Assembly: GCA_031538895.1 (NCBI GenBank)
Contig: JAVKLU010000056.1
Span: forward strand, 1 to 29,939
Length of the DNA stretch: 29,939 nt
Source: JAVKLU01 sp031538895
GTDB lineage: Bacteria > Pseudomonadota > Gammaproteobacteria > Burkholderiales > Burkholderiaceae
Reading direction: 5' to 3'
This document shows, piece by piece, positions 8,223-17,245 of the stretch. A model generated the notes under the pieces. It did not search any database. It had not been told where the DNA came from and worked only from the letters and a program-made list of their open reading frames with translations. The position numbers and the translations under genes are program-made. Each line of letters opens with the position of its first letter. The stretch's first letter is position 1.

Positions 8223-10934
8223 ATGTCTGATGAACCATTCAAAACCCTTAAAAAATTCCCGATCGGAAAAACTAAAAAAGGCCAGTTTCATTCTCTGCCG
8301 GCCTTAGCCAAAAAATTAGATATTGATTTAGAGCGTTTGCCCGTGTCGATTCGGATTGTGCTCGAATCGGTATTACGTAATTGCGACGGTAAAAAAGTGA
8401 CGCCTCAACACGTTAAACAATTGGCTAATTGGCAACCGAACGCCAAACGTACCGATGAAATTCCTTTTGTCGTCGCGCGTGTGGTGTTGCAAGATTTTAC
8501 GGGTGTTCCTTTGCTGGCTGATCTCGCCGCGATGCGAGGTGTCGCCAAAAAAATGGGTAAGGATCCGAAAAAAATTGAACCTTTGGTGCCAGTCGATTTA
8601 GTCGTTGATCACTCAGTGCAAATTGATCATTTCCGACAAGCAGACGCCTTGGACTTAAATATGAAGCTCGAGTTCTCGCGTAATCGCGAACGCTATCAGT
8701 TTATGAAGTGGGGCATGCAAGCGTTTGATACCTTTGGCGTGGTGCCGCCTGGTTTTGGGATCGTGCATCAGGTCAATTTGGAGTATTTGGCCCGTGGCGT
8801 GCACCAAAAAAACGGGGTGTATTACCCCGATACTTTGGTTGGCACGGATTCGCACACCACGATGATTAACGGGATTGGCGTGGTCGGCTGGGGAGTGGGC
8901 GGGATCGAAGCCGAAGCGGGAATGTTGGGACAGCCGGTGTATTTCTTGACCCCCGATGTCGTCGGTGTCCATTTGACCGGTCAATTACGCGAAGGCGTGA
9001 CGGCAACAGATTTGGTTTTGACCATTACCGAAATGTTGCGTAAAGCAAAAGTCGTCGGAAAATTTGTAGAGTTCTATGGTCCAGGAACGAGCGCCTTGTC
9101 TTTAACCGATCGTGCGACGATTGCCAACATGGCGCCGGAATACGGTGCAACAATGGGCTTCTTCCCTGTTGACGAGGTCACGATTGAATACTTTGAAGGT
9201 ACTGGCCGCACCAAAGAAGAAATCGATGCCTTCCGCGCTTATTTCAAAGCACAAAAATTATTTGGCGTGGCGAAAAAAGGCCAAATCGATTTTAGCGAAG
9301 AATTAAGCCTAGATCTCAATCGCGTGACACCGTCATTAGCCGGTCCAAAACGCCCGCAAGATCGGATCGAACTCGGTAAAGTCAAAAATAATTTTGCTGA
9401 TTTGTTCAGTCAATCAGTGGCCGACAATGGTTTTGGTAAAAAAGCGCAAGACTTACCCGTTGCGTATTCGACCAATGACGGGGTCAGTATCAAAAATGGT
9501 GATGTTTTGATCGCCGCGATTACTTCTTGTACCAATACCTCTAACCCATCGGTCTTGCTGACTGCGGGCTTGTTAGCGAAAAAAGCGGTTGAAGCGGGAA
9601 TGTCGGTTGCACCGCATATCAAAACATCTTTAGCACCAGGTTCGCGCGTGGTGACACAGTATTTGCAAGAAGCGGGCCTGTTGACTTACTTAGAAAAATT
9701 GGGTTTTGGAGTGACCGCCTACGGATGCACAACCTGTATCGGTAACGCGGGTGATTTAACGCCAGCTTTGAACGAAAGCATTGCTAAAAACGATGTGGTC
9801 GCGGCGGCAGTGTTATCGGGTAACCGTAACTTTGAAGCGCGGATTCATCCCAATATTCGGGCCAACTTTTTAGCGTCTCCTCCTTTAGTCGTCGCGTATG
9901 CCTTAGCAGGGACTGTGTGCAAAGACTTGATGACTGAACCGGTGGCAAAAAATAAAGAGGGTAAAGATATTTTCTTGGGTGACATTTGGCCAAGCGCGGC
10001 AGAGATTCAAGCAGTCTTACGTTTTGCGATGAATGGCGAATTGTTCCGCTCGAATTATGCAAAAGTGAAATCGCAACCAGGTGCTTTGTGGGAAGCGATT
10101 GCCGGTGGCGGCAGCAGTCAAACTTATGCATGGCCAAAATCGACTTATATTGCAGAGCCGCCGTTCTTTGATGCTTTTTCGATGCAGCCTAAACGCATTG
10201 TTCAAGGCATTCGCGGTGCGCGTGCCTTGGGAATTTTTGGCGATTCAATTACCACGGATCACATTTCACCGGCCGGTTCGATCAAAGAATCCAGCCCAGC
10301 GGGTAAATGGTTATTGGCCAATGGTGTGCAAAAAGCCGATTTCAACTCCTACGGTTCACGCCGTGGTAATCACGAGGTAATGATGCGCGGAACTTTTGCG
10401 AACGTGCGGATTAAAAACCTGATGATGCCTCTAAAAGCAGATGGTTCACGTATTGAAGGCGGGGTGACTTTGCATCAACCTTCAAAACAAGAATTGTCAA
10501 TTTATGACGCGGCGATGAAATATCAAAAAGACGGCACGCCGACTATCGTATTTGGTGGCGAGGAATACGGCACGGGATCATCGCGTGACTGGGCGGCTAA
10601 AGGCACTCAGTTATTAGGTGTGAACGCGGTTATTGCACGTTCGTTTGAACGGATTCATCGCTCCAACTTAGTGGGTATGGGTGTTTTGCCCCTGCAATTT
10701 AAAGGCGCGGACAGCGTTCAAACTTTGGGTTTAAAAGGCGATGAAACGTTTGATCTGTTAGGGATTGAAGGCGCGCTCAAACCGCAACAAGACGTGCGTT
10801 TGATGATTCGTCGCGCCAATGGCGAAGTCAAAGAAGTCGCCCTGCAATTGCGCATTGATACACCGATCGAAGTGGATTATTACGAACATGGTGGCATCTT
10901 GCCATTTGTATTGCGTCAATTGATGGCGGCATAA
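8223..10934 (+). CDS. acnA: Aconitate hydratase A
   Basis: Aconitase interconverts citrate and isocitrate through a [4Fe-4S] cluster. The 903-residue length and sequence fit the AcnA/IRP1 group, not AcnB. Cluster ligands are Cys436 (AITSCTNTSNP), Cys502 and Cys505 (YGCTTCIGN), one residue offset from the E. coli AcnA cysteines. The VDHSVQID and GTDSHTTMINGIGVVGWGVGG blocks lie in domain 1, and the swivelling C-terminal domain has GDSITTDHISPAGSI and EEYGTGSSRDWAAKGT. The start ATG at 8223 has TAGGAG six bases upstream; the TTG at 8217 overlaps that ribosome site and is not used. The 150-bp gap from mdh could hold its own promoter. icd lies downstream but is separated from acnA by a restriction gene. 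Confidence 0.96.
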   Translation: MSDEPFKTLKKFPIGKTKKGQFHSLPALAKKLDIDLERLPVSIRIVLESVLRNCDGKKVTPQHVKQLANWQPNAKRTDEIPFVVARVVLQDFTGVPLLADLAAMRGVAKKMGKDPKKIEPLVPVDLVVDHSVQIDHFRQADALDLNMKLEFSRNRERYQFMKWGMQAFDTFGVVPPGFGIVHQVNLEYLARGVHQKNGVYYPDTLVGTDSHTTMINGIGVVGWGVGGIEAEAGMLGQPVYFLTPDVVGVHLTGQLREGVTATDLVLTITEMLRKAKVVGKFVEFYGPGTSALSLTDRATIANMAPEYGATMGFFPVDEVTIEYFEGTGRTKEEIDAFRAYFKAQKLFGVAKKGQIDFSEELSLDLNRVTPSLAGPKRPQDRIELGKVKNNFADLFSQSVADNGFGKKAQDLPVAYSTNDGVSIKNGDVLIAAITSCTNTSNPSVLLTAGLLAKKAVEAGMSVAPHIKTSLAPGSRVVTQYLQEAGLLTYLEKLGFGVTAYGCTTCIGNAGDLTPALNESIAKNDVVAAAVLSGNRNFEARIHPNIRANFLASPPLVVAYALAGTVCKDLMTEPVAKNKEGKDIFLGDIWPSAAEIQAVLRFAMNGELFRSNYAKVKSQPGALWEAIAGGGSSQTYAWPKSTYIAEPPFFDAFSMQPKRIVQGIRGARALGIFGDSITTDHISPAGSIKESSPAGKWLLANGVQKADFNSYGSRRGNHEVMMRGTFANVRIKNLMMPLKADGSRIEGGVTLHQPSKQELSIYDAAMKYQKDGTPTIVFGGEEYGTGSSRDWAAKGTQLLGVNAVIARSFERIHRSNLVGMGVLPLQFKGADSVQTLGLKGDETFDLLGIEGALKPQQDVRLMIRRANGEVKEVALQLRIDTPIEVDYYEHGGILPFVLRQLMAA

Positions 10935-10971
10935 ATGCTGACAGAGGTCGCGACATAAACCTCAGCCTGGT

Positions 10972-11033
10972 GATAAAGAGAGGCGCGCTTGGTTTTAGGA
11001 CAATCCTATAAACACGGATCGCTCCTCTTTATC
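10972..11033 (+). terminator. Nested hairpin after acnA, possible terminator
   Basis: GATAAAGAG (10972-10980) and CTCTTTATC (11025-11033) form a perfect 9-bp outer stem; inside it TAGGA and TCCTA form a 5-bp hairpin with a 3-base loop. There is no clear T-run. It separates acnA from the inserted restriction gene and may end the acnA transcript. Confidence 0.35.
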
Positions 11034-11062
11034 TCTATTCGTTTCATCCTAAAAACGTTTTT

Positions 11063-11989
11063 ATGTTATCTGGCGCAAAAAAATTAGAAGCAAAATTGCT
11101 TTTTACAGCTTTGCAAATTTTGCAAGACAACGGCAGTGAATTGTCGGCGCAGGAGTTGTTTGTCAAACTGGATCAGCGTCTGACGCCAGATGAAAAAAAC
11201 TTATCTAGCTATGGCATAAAAGGTTCGACTTCGTGGCAGCTGCGCTTGCGATTTTTCTCAGTCGCTGCGGGTAAGGCGGGGTTTTTATTAAAGCAAAAGG
11301 GCATTTGGTATTTAACGCCAGAAGGTAGTCAGGCCTTAAAGCTAGGAGAGGAAGGACTGTGGCATCGATGTATAGATGAGTATCGTCGCTGGGACAAGCA
11401 GCGAGAGGGCGGCCAGAGAATTGATCGTCAGCGCTCAAATGATGAACCCTCGGAAGATTTAGAAGAAGATTTAGAAACTGACCCAGTCTCGCAACAAGCC
11501 TTGGTGATTGATGATTTGCAAGGTCGCGCATACGAAGGATTAAAAACCCAAATATTACGCAAAGACCCCTATCAGTTGCAGGATTTGGTGGCGGCCTTGC
11601 TACGTGGCATGGGTTATTACACCCCCTTTACCGCCCCTAAAGGCAAAGATGGCGGAGTTGATGTGATTGCCTATCGCGATCCCTTGGGTTCTGTCTCACC
11701 GCGCATTAAGGTACAGGTTAAACATCGGCCGGATACACCATCTACCGTGAAAGAAATACGTGAGTTGCTGGGGTTATTGAGAAAAGATGGAGATGTTGGT
11801 ATTTTTGTTTCAACCGGCGGATATACCGTTGACGCAAAACTTGAAGTGCGTAGTGCCAATACACATATTGAGCTAATTGATTTAAAACACTTGATTGCGT
11901 TATGGCAAGAGTTCTATCCTAAATTAAATGACGAGGACAAAAATTTGTTGTCGCTCATTCCGATTTATTTTTATTTACCCAATTTATAA
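11063..11989 (+). CDS. mrr: Mrr-family type IV restriction endonuclease
   Basis: Mrr-like proteins cut DNA carrying foreign methylation, or act after high-pressure or alien-methylase stress. The 308-residue product has an N-terminal winged-helix part typical of Mrr_N (about 10-100; SSYGIKGSTSWQLRLRFF and GIWYLTPEGSQAL), a charged linker (110-150) with EDLEEDLETD, and a C-terminal Mrr catalytic PD-(D/E)XK domain: helix QLQDLVAALLRGMGY (171-185), GKDGGVDVIAY with Asp200, and VQVKHR with Gln218 and Lys220. The core motif residues are present, so it could be active. It sits between acnA and icd, only 21 bp from the icd start, and is probably an acquired defence gene inserted in a TCA-cycle group. 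Exact specificity cannot be told; the gene symbol marks the family only. Confidence 0.8.
   Translation: MLSGAKKLEAKLLFTALQILQDNGSELSAQELFVKLDQRLTPDEKNLSSYGIKGSTSWQLRLRFFSVAAGKAGFLLKQKGIWYLTPEGSQALKLGEEGLWHRCIDEYRRWDKQREGGQRIDRQRSNDEPSEDLEEDLETDPVSQQALVIDDLQGRAYEGLKTQILRKDPYQLQDLVAALLRGMGYYTPFTAPKGKDGGVDVIAYRDPLGSVSPRIKVQVKHRPDTPSTVKEIRELLGLLRKDGDVGIFVSTGGYTVDAKLEVRSANTHIELIDLKHLIALWQEFYPKLNDEDKNLLSLIPIYFYLPNL
11453..11476. repeat. 12-bp perfect tandem duplication in the mrr linker
   Basis: GAAGATTTAGAA occurs twice in a row and encodes EDLE-EDLE in the linker between the DNA-binding and nuclease domains. The frame is kept. Confidence 0.8.
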
Positions 11990-12010
11990 CTTTTCAATCA
12001 GGAGAAAACT

Positions 12011-13264
12011 ATGTTCCAACATATCAAAGTCCCTACCACAGGACAAAAAATTACAGTCAATAAAGACTATTCGTTAAACGTTCCGGATCAACCGATCATT
12101 CCCTATATCGAGGGCGACGGTACGGGTGTTGATATCACGCCGCCGATGATAAAAGTGGTCGATGCGGCAGTGGAAAAGGCTTACGGTGGTAAACGAAAAA
12201 TCAGTTGGATGGAGATTTATGCCGGTGAAAAAGCGACGCGCGTATACGGTCCAGATGTATGGTTGCCGGCAGAAACTTTAAGCGTATTAAAAGATTACGT
12301 GGTGTCGATTAAAGGCCCTTTGACGACGCCAGTGGGTGGTGGGATTCGGTCTTTGAACGTGGCTTTGCGTCAAGAGTTGGATTTATACGTTTGTTTGCGC
12401 CCAGTGCGTTACTTCAAAGGCGTTCCTTCGCCTGTGAAAGAACCTGAAAAAACGGACATGGTGATCTTTCGTGAAAATTCCGAAGATATTTATGCGGGAA
12501 TTGAATACGCAGAAGGCAGCGAGCAGGTTAAAAAATTGATCAAATTTTTGATCGACGAAATGGGTGTGAAAAAAATTCGTTTTCCCGAATCGTCTGGAAT
12601 TGGCATTAAGCCGGTATCACGCGAAGGTACAGAACGCTTGGTTCGCAAAGCAATTCAATACGCGATTGATAACGACAAACCTTCAGTGACCATCGTGCAC
12701 AAAGGCAATATCATGAAATTCACCGAAGGCGGTTTCCGTGATTGGGCTTATGCCTTGGCGCAAAAAGAATTCGGCGCGCAATTGATTGATGGTGGCCCTT
12801 GGTGTAAATTCAAAAATCCAAAATCAGGCAAAGAAATCATTGTTAAAGACGTGATTGCTGACGCTTTCTTGCAGCAAATTCTGTTGCGTCCTGCTGAATA
12901 CAGTGTCATTGCGACTTTGAACTTGAATGGCGATTACATTTCTGACGCCTTGGCTGCACAAGTCGGTGGTATCGGTATTGCGCCGGGCGCAAACTTGTCG
13001 GATTCAGTGGCGATGTTTGAAGCCACTCATGGCACCGCGCCCAAGTACGCGGGCAAAGATTATGTGAATCCGGGTTCATTGATCTTGTCGGCCGAAATGA
13101 TGTTGCGCCATATGGGGTGGTTGGAAGCGGCGGACTTGTTAATCAGTTCAATGGAAAAATCAATTACCGCAAAAAGCGTGACTTACGATTTTGCACGCTT
13201 GATGGAAGGCGCTACCCAAGTATCGTGTTCTGCCTTTGGTAATGTGATGATCAAGCATATGTAA
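12011..13264 (+). CDS. icd: Isocitrate dehydrogenase (NADP)
   Basis: Icd decarboxylates isocitrate to 2-oxoglutarate with NADP. The 417-residue protein matches the E. coli Icd type. Substrate residues are Ser114, Asn116, Arg120, Arg130, Arg154 and Tyr161 (IRSLNVALR; RENSEDIYAGIEY), each one residue offset from E. coli. The NADP-selecting Lys345 and Tyr346 are in HGTAPKYAGKDYVNPGS. Ser114 is the site phosphorylated by AceK in bacteria that have it. The ATG at 12011 has AGGAGA five bases upstream. An upstream mrr-type gene ends 21 bp before it, so icd may now be read partly from that transcript. A MITE-like element begins only a few bases after the stop codon. Confidence 0.96.
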   Translation: MFQHIKVPTTGQKITVNKDYSLNVPDQPIIPYIEGDGTGVDITPPMIKVVDAAVEKAYGGKRKISWMEIYAGEKATRVYGPDVWLPAETLSVLKDYVVSIKGPLTTPVGGGIRSLNVALRQELDLYVCLRPVRYFKGVPSPVKEPEKTDMVIFRENSEDIYAGIEYAEGSEQVKKLIKFLIDEMGVKKIRFPESSGIGIKPVSREGTERLVRKAIQYAIDNDKPSVTIVHKGNIMKFTEGGFRDWAYALAQKEFGAQLIDGGPWCKFKNPKSGKEIIVKDVIADAFLQQILLRPAEYSVIATLNLNGDYISDALAAQVGGIGIAPGANLSDSVAMFEATHGTAPKYAGKDYVNPGSLILSAEMMLRHMGWLEAADLLISSMEKSITAKSVTYDFARLMEGATQVSCSAFGNVMIKHM

Positions 13265-13269
13265 AACTG

Positions 13270-13405
13270 TAAAGGGCACTTCTATAAATACAGAATGTGC
13301 GGATGAAGTGCGAGGCGCACAGCACATAGAAACCGGAGCGTGGATTTCGCGTACTGCGCAACACAGCAATTCGCCGCAAAAATGAATTGATAGAAATGCC
13401 CTAAA
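13270..13405. mobile_element. MITE-like element with terminal inverted repeats and TAAA target duplication
   Basis: Bases 13274-13289 (GGGCACTTCTATAAAT) are the inverted complement of 13386-13401 with only two mismatches, giving 16-bp terminal inverted repeats around a 128-bp unit. The unit is flanked on both sides by TAAA (13270-13273 and 13402-13405), as expected of a target duplication. Inside are further palindromes, for example GTGCG-AGG-CGCAC at 13308-13320. No open frame of useful length lies within, so it would be non-autonomous. It starts six bases after the icd stop. Only one copy is seen in this window. It could alternatively be a structured repeat of the REP/ERIC kind; the direct flanking repeat favours a transposition origin. 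Confidence 0.65.
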
Positions 13406-13648
13406 GCAGTAAGCGACATTGACTGGGTAGCCAAGATTGACTAGCTAAATAGCTACAACTTTAGCGGTTTATATCGATGAATATACCGACTTCGCTTACC
13501 CGTACGGTGTCGGTTTAACGTTGATGCGAGTTGCTTATTCTAGAGACTTGCTGAAGGCTGAAGGCAAGTACAATCACTTCAAGCGAAGCGCATTTGATTT
13601 AATATCTCTGACCTACTTCGCTGTCACGGATGTCTGGTTCAACTCTTC
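13406..13648. other. Intergenic stretch before ftsB with inverted repeats, no gene seen
   Basis: No convincing coding frame was found. ACCGAC (13485-13490) pairs with GTCGGT (13509-13514) around the palindrome CCGTACGG, and CTTCGCTT (13490-13497) is the exact inverted complement of AAGCGAAG (13581-13588). It may hold the ftsB promoter or leader; a small RNA is possible but unsupported. Confidence 0.4.
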
Positions 13649-14005
13649 ATGCGCGCCCTCACTTTAATTTTGTTGGTTTTGTTGTTGCTTATCCAAATCC
13701 CCTTGTGGTTTGGTAAGGGGGGCGTACTCAAAGTACGGGAAATGCAAAACCAAGTCAAAACGCTAGAGAGCAATAATACCGATAAAGAATTGCGTAATCA
13801 GGCCCTGCGTTCAGAAGTTGAAGATTTACAAGCCGGAAAAGGGGCGTTGGAAGAGGAAGCCCGTTATGGCTTGGGTTTGATTAAACCCGGAGAAATTTTT
13901 ATTCAAGTGCTCTCTGCGGAAAACTCTAGCAATAATCCGCGCAGCGACAGTGGGGTGATTCAAATTGCCCCACCCCCTTCAATGACCACTAATAACGGTC
14001 ACTAA
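13649..14005 (+). CDS. ftsB: Cell division protein FtsB
   Basis: FtsB is a bitopic inner-membrane protein that forms the FtsQLB complex and helps trigger septal peptidoglycan synthesis. The 118-residue protein has an N-terminal membrane span (about 4-20, LTLILLVLLLLIQIPLWF), then a coiled coil (about 29-70, VREMQNQVKTLESNNTDKE, LRSEVEDLQAGKGALEEEAR) and the family motif ARYGLGLIKPGEIFIQVL (71-88). A Ser/Asn/Pro-rich tail follows. In related bacteria ftsB usually sits after eno; here it lies after icd and before pepA, so the neighbourhood is rearranged. The upstream 243 bp have no gene. pepA starts 93 bp downstream on the same strand. Confidence 0.9.
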   Translation: MRALTLILLVLLLLIQIPLWFGKGGVLKVREMQNQVKTLESNNTDKELRNQALRSEVEDLQAGKGALEEEARYGLGLIKPGEIFIQVLSAENSSNNPRSDSGVIQIAPPPSMTTNNGH

Positions 14006-14098
14006 TTTTCGCTAGCGTTTTTCATCATCTTTTCATCAATCGGTTGATTCCGGTTTAATTTTTAGTACTGATATTGTTAGTTTTATTTTTTGATCACT

Positions 14099-15622
14099 AT
14101 GAAATTTTCTGCACTCGTTTCACCTACAGATTTACACACCCTCAAAACGGATTTGTTAATTGTGGGCATTTTTTCTGATAAAAATAAATTCACGCCAGCA
14201 CATGCTTCTTTGGCGAAAAATCCAGATTTATTGGCCTTATACAAACGCGGAGATTTAAACGCCGATGCCAATGTGTGCACGACCTTATTTGATGTTGCGG
14301 GTTTTAGCGCGCCGCGAGTGCTAGTGCTTGGTTTGGGTGAGTTGAGTACGTGGAAAAATACCACGATGGCACAATTGAGCAAAATGCATCACGCGATTTG
14401 CGCGCACTTAAAACACGATTACGCCAAAGTAACTTTGGCCCTGCCTTATGCCCAGATCAGTGATGCGACAAATAAAACAGATGCGTGGCATCGCGGCGCG
14501 ACGCAGTGGGTAGTCGATTGGAATGCGCAGGCCTATCGCTTTGTCCAAACCAAACCCAGCAGTCAAAAAAACGCGCCGGTATGGCCAAAAGTGTGTCAAA
14601 TTGCCGCGCCAGAAGACGCACAAAAATTCTTGAAAGAATCCTTGGTGCAAGCACAGGCTTTGATCAAGGGTATCGACTTGACGCGCAATTTAGGCAATCT
14701 CGCGCCCAACTATTGCACGCCAACTCATTTGGGTCAGTGCGCACAAAACCTGGCGCACACGCATGACATCAAGGTTGAAGTTTTAGGGACCAAAAAAATT
14801 GCCGCCCTAAAAATGAATTCATTTTTAGCCGTCGCGCAGGGCTCTGATGAGGAGCCTCGTTTGATTACCATGCACTATCAAGGTGGCCATAAAAATACCG
14901 CGCCGGTGGTATTGGTGGGCAAAGGTATTACTTTTGATTCCGGTGGTATTTCGCTCAAACCTGGTTTGGGCATGGATGAAATGAAATACGACATGAGCGG
15001 CGCGGGAACCGTTCTAGGCGTGATGTACGCCGTGGCGGAAATGAAGTTACCCATCAATTTGATCGGCGTGATTCCGACCTGTGAAAATTTACCGTCAGGA
15101 CGCGCGACTAAACCGGGTGACATCGTGACGTCGATGTCGGGACAAACCATTGAAGTGCTGAATACTGATGCAGAAGGGCGTTTGATTTTGTGTGATGCGC
15201 TTACTTTTGTCGAACGTTTTAAACCGCAATTGGTGATTGATATTGCGACTTTGACCGGTGCTTGTGTGGTGGCCTTGGGACATCATCATTCAGGCATGTT
15301 TACGCGTGACGATGTGGCCCATAACGCGATTGCCGATGCGCTGATTGCAGCCGGCAAAGCCAGTCAAGACACGGTATGGCGTATGCCTTTGGATGATGCG
15401 TATCAAAAACAATTGGATTCCAATTTTGCCGACATCGCCAATATTGGTGGCATGCCTGCGGGCAGTGTGACGGCGGCGTGTTTTCTCGCGCGCTTCACCA
15501 AAAATTATCCGTGGGTACATTTAGATATCGCAGGCACGGCGTGGAATTCGGGCAAAGATAAAGGTGCAACGGGGCGGCCGGTGCGCTTGTTGACTGAATT
15601 TTTGCGTCAACGCGTTGCGTAA
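14099..15622 (+). CDS. pepA: Leucyl aminopeptidase (aminopeptidase A)
   Basis: PepA is an M17-family, two-metal hexameric aminopeptidase that removes N-terminal residues; in some bacteria it also binds DNA in Xer recombination and gene control. The 507-residue product has the C-terminal catalytic domain with VGKGITFDSGGISLKPG containing Lys275 and Asp280, the DMSGA block, and the signature NTDAEGRLIL with Asp357 and Glu359. Each ligand is offset by five residues from E. coli PepA. The N-terminal macro-like domain covers about 1-170. The ATG at 14099 is preferred; a TTG three codons upstream adds only MIT. An AT-rich hairpin follows the stop. Confidence 0.95.
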   Translation: MKFSALVSPTDLHTLKTDLLIVGIFSDKNKFTPAHASLAKNPDLLALYKRGDLNADANVCTTLFDVAGFSAPRVLVLGLGELSTWKNTTMAQLSKMHHAICAHLKHDYAKVTLALPYAQISDATNKTDAWHRGATQWVVDWNAQAYRFVQTKPSSQKNAPVWPKVCQIAAPEDAQKFLKESLVQAQALIKGIDLTRNLGNLAPNYCTPTHLGQCAQNLAHTHDIKVEVLGTKKIAALKMNSFLAVAQGSDEEPRLITMHYQGGHKNTAPVVLVGKGITFDSGGISLKPGLGMDEMKYDMSGAGTVLGVMYAVAEMKLPINLIGVIPTCENLPSGRATKPGDIVTSMSGQTIEVLNTDAEGRLILCDALTFVERFKPQLVIDIATLTGACVVALGHHHSGMFTRDDVAHNAIADALIAAGKASQDTVWRMPLDDAYQKQLDSNFADIANIGGMPAGSVTAACFLARFTKNYPWVHLDIAGTAWNSGKDKGATGRPVRLLTEFLRQRVA

Positions 15623-15629
15623 TTTGAGC

Positions 15630-15650
15630 AAAATATCAAGGCAATATTTT
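15630..15650 (+). terminator. AT-rich hairpin with T-run after pepA
   Basis: AAAATAT (15630-15636) and ATATTTT (15644-15650) pair around a 7-base loop and run into a short T stretch, eight bases after the pepA stop. The stem has no G-C pair, so strength is doubtful. Confidence 0.35.
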
Positions 15651-15745
15651 TAGAAATCTTGGTATTTTTTCATTGCTTGCAATGATTCTTCAGTGCGGCT
15701 GAAAATATCCCCCGATATGTCGAGTCATTTACTTTAGGTTATGTT

Positions 15746-17245
15746 GTGAATCCTCAAGAAAAACTCGATCTTGATTTATCGATGCTGCCATTGCATAGTC
15801 TTGTCGTACTTGGTTTTAGCGGTGGTGCAGATTCAGTCGTTTTACTGCATGCCCTGGGCCAACAACGGCCCGATCTGACAATATACGCCGCGCACATTCA
15901 ACATATCGATCCCGATCTCGCTCCCGATAGCGCGGCAGTGTTGGCCTTTTGTCAAAAAATTTGTCGTCAATGGAATTGCACTTTGCATGTGAAAACAGGC
16001 CGAGTCGATCGTGCCGAGGGGCGTGGCTTGGAAGCGGCGGCGCGTCATCAGCGCTATCAATTTTGGCAAGAGCTGTGTGAACAATTTGCGGCTGAGGCAT
16101 TGATTTTGGGCCACCACGCAGACGATGCCAGTGAAACCGTATTGCTGAATATTTTTCGTGGCAGTGGGGTTAAAGGTTTAAATGGTTTGCGCGTGTTAAC
16201 ACCATGGCAAGGACGACTGTTGATCCGGCCTTTGTTGAATTATCGGCGCGCGCATTTGCGGGCGTATGCGGCGGCGCATGATTTGGCTTGGTTTGAAGAT
16301 TCGTTCAATCAGGATTTACGGTTTAGCCGTAATCTTGTGCGCCAAAAAATATTGCCCAACATTCGCCAGCATTGGCCTGAACTTGATGATTCCTTAATTC
16401 GGTTGTCGCATCACGCGCAAGAGGCGCAAGAAATTTTGGATGAAGTCGCGCAGTCGGATTGGCGCAGTACACAAGATACTGATTCACAAAATAGTGATCA
16501 GCATGGCCAAAATTTGCGAATTGCGCCGACGCTATCGCCGGCCCGACAAAAAAATTTACTGCGCTACTGGTTACATACGCATCATATTTTGGTGCCGTCA
16601 CATCGGACTTTGAATCAATGGGTTGAACAAATTCGTGTCGCAAATGCTGCGCCGCATCCAGATGATAATCGTCATACGCGCTGGGTGTTGGGCGACTGGG
16701 TGTTGGGCGAATATGTCTTTTATTACTGGCGTCAAAGAGTGTGGCTGACGCGATCAGATACAACTCCCCATCCTTCAAAACATCAGCAAACGACACACGC
16801 AACGCACGCAATACAAGCGGCCGATGATTTTTTTGAACCGCCAATGTTTAGTGCAACCATGTTTGATGCAACAGCGGGATTGTTATCGGACGATAGCGTC
16901 GAGGTCATCGCGCCGATTGAATGGACGGGCGAGCCCGTGTATTGGATGCCGCAGCAACAATGGATTAGTTTGACACCGATAGAGGTGTGGCAAAAATTGG
17001 GCCCCATTCGTATTCGTACGCGTGTACCTGGTGATCGCTTGCGCACGCATCCACGCCAACCGCGTCGCGATTTGAAGTATTTATTTCAACAACAGGGCAT
17101 TCCGCCGTGGCAACGTCATCACTATCCGGTGGTGGTGAATGCCAGTAATGAGGTTTTGGCCTTGCCCAATATTGCCGTGGCGGCAGAATTGTGGCCCAGT
17201 GCCAGCGCGACGATGAATCGGGCTTCTGGCGTTTTTAGAAAATGA
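15746..17245 (+). CDS. tilS: tRNA(Ile)-lysidine synthetase
   Basis: TilS attaches lysine to C34 of the CAU-anticodon isoleucine tRNA, using ATP, so that it reads AUA. The 499-residue protein has the N-type PP-loop SGGADS (25-30), the conserved HHADDASETVLLNIFRGSG block, RPLLNYRRAHLRAYA, WFEDSFNQDLRFSRNLVR, and a C-terminal TilS_C domain with RTRVPGDRLRTH and LKYLFQQQGIPPWQR. The start is taken as the GTG at 15746; an ATG at 15741 is in another frame and stops at once. A middle region (about 245-390) is long and variable and includes a duplicated WVLGD-WVLGE. tilS is often followed by lysC in betaproteobacteria; here it ends against the leftward defence operon, which suggests that the region beyond it is inserted. 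Confidence 0.93.
   Translation: MNPQEKLDLDLSMLPLHSLVVLGFSGGADSVVLLHALGQQRPDLTIYAAHIQHIDPDLAPDSAAVLAFCQKICRQWNCTLHVKTGRVDRAEGRGLEAAARHQRYQFWQELCEQFAAEALILGHHADDASETVLLNIFRGSGVKGLNGLRVLTPWQGRLLIRPLLNYRRAHLRAYAAAHDLAWFEDSFNQDLRFSRNLVRQKILPNIRQHWPELDDSLIRLSHHAQEAQEILDEVAQSDWRSTQDTDSQNSDQHGQNLRIAPTLSPARQKNLLRYWLHTHHILVPSHRTLNQWVEQIRVANAAPHPDDNRHTRWVLGDWVLGEYVFYYWRQRVWLTRSDTTPHPSKHQQTTHATHAIQAADDFFEPPMFSATMFDATAGLLSDDSVEVIAPIEWTGEPVYWMPQQQWISLTPIEVWQKLGPIRIRTRVPGDRLRTHPRQPRRDLKYLFQQQGIPPWQRHHYPVVVNASNEVLALPNIAVAAELWPSASATMNRASGVFRK
16682..16711. repeat. 15-bp tandem duplication in tilS
   Basis: TGGGTGTTGGGCGAC is followed directly by TGGGTGTTGGGCGAA, encoding WVLGD-WVLGE in frame. One mismatch in 15 bases points to a recent slippage event. 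Confidence 0.8.

Noticed and set aside
16323..16844. 173-residue minus-strand frame inside tilS
   Set aside because: Antisense shadow of a well-supported gene, with no family features.
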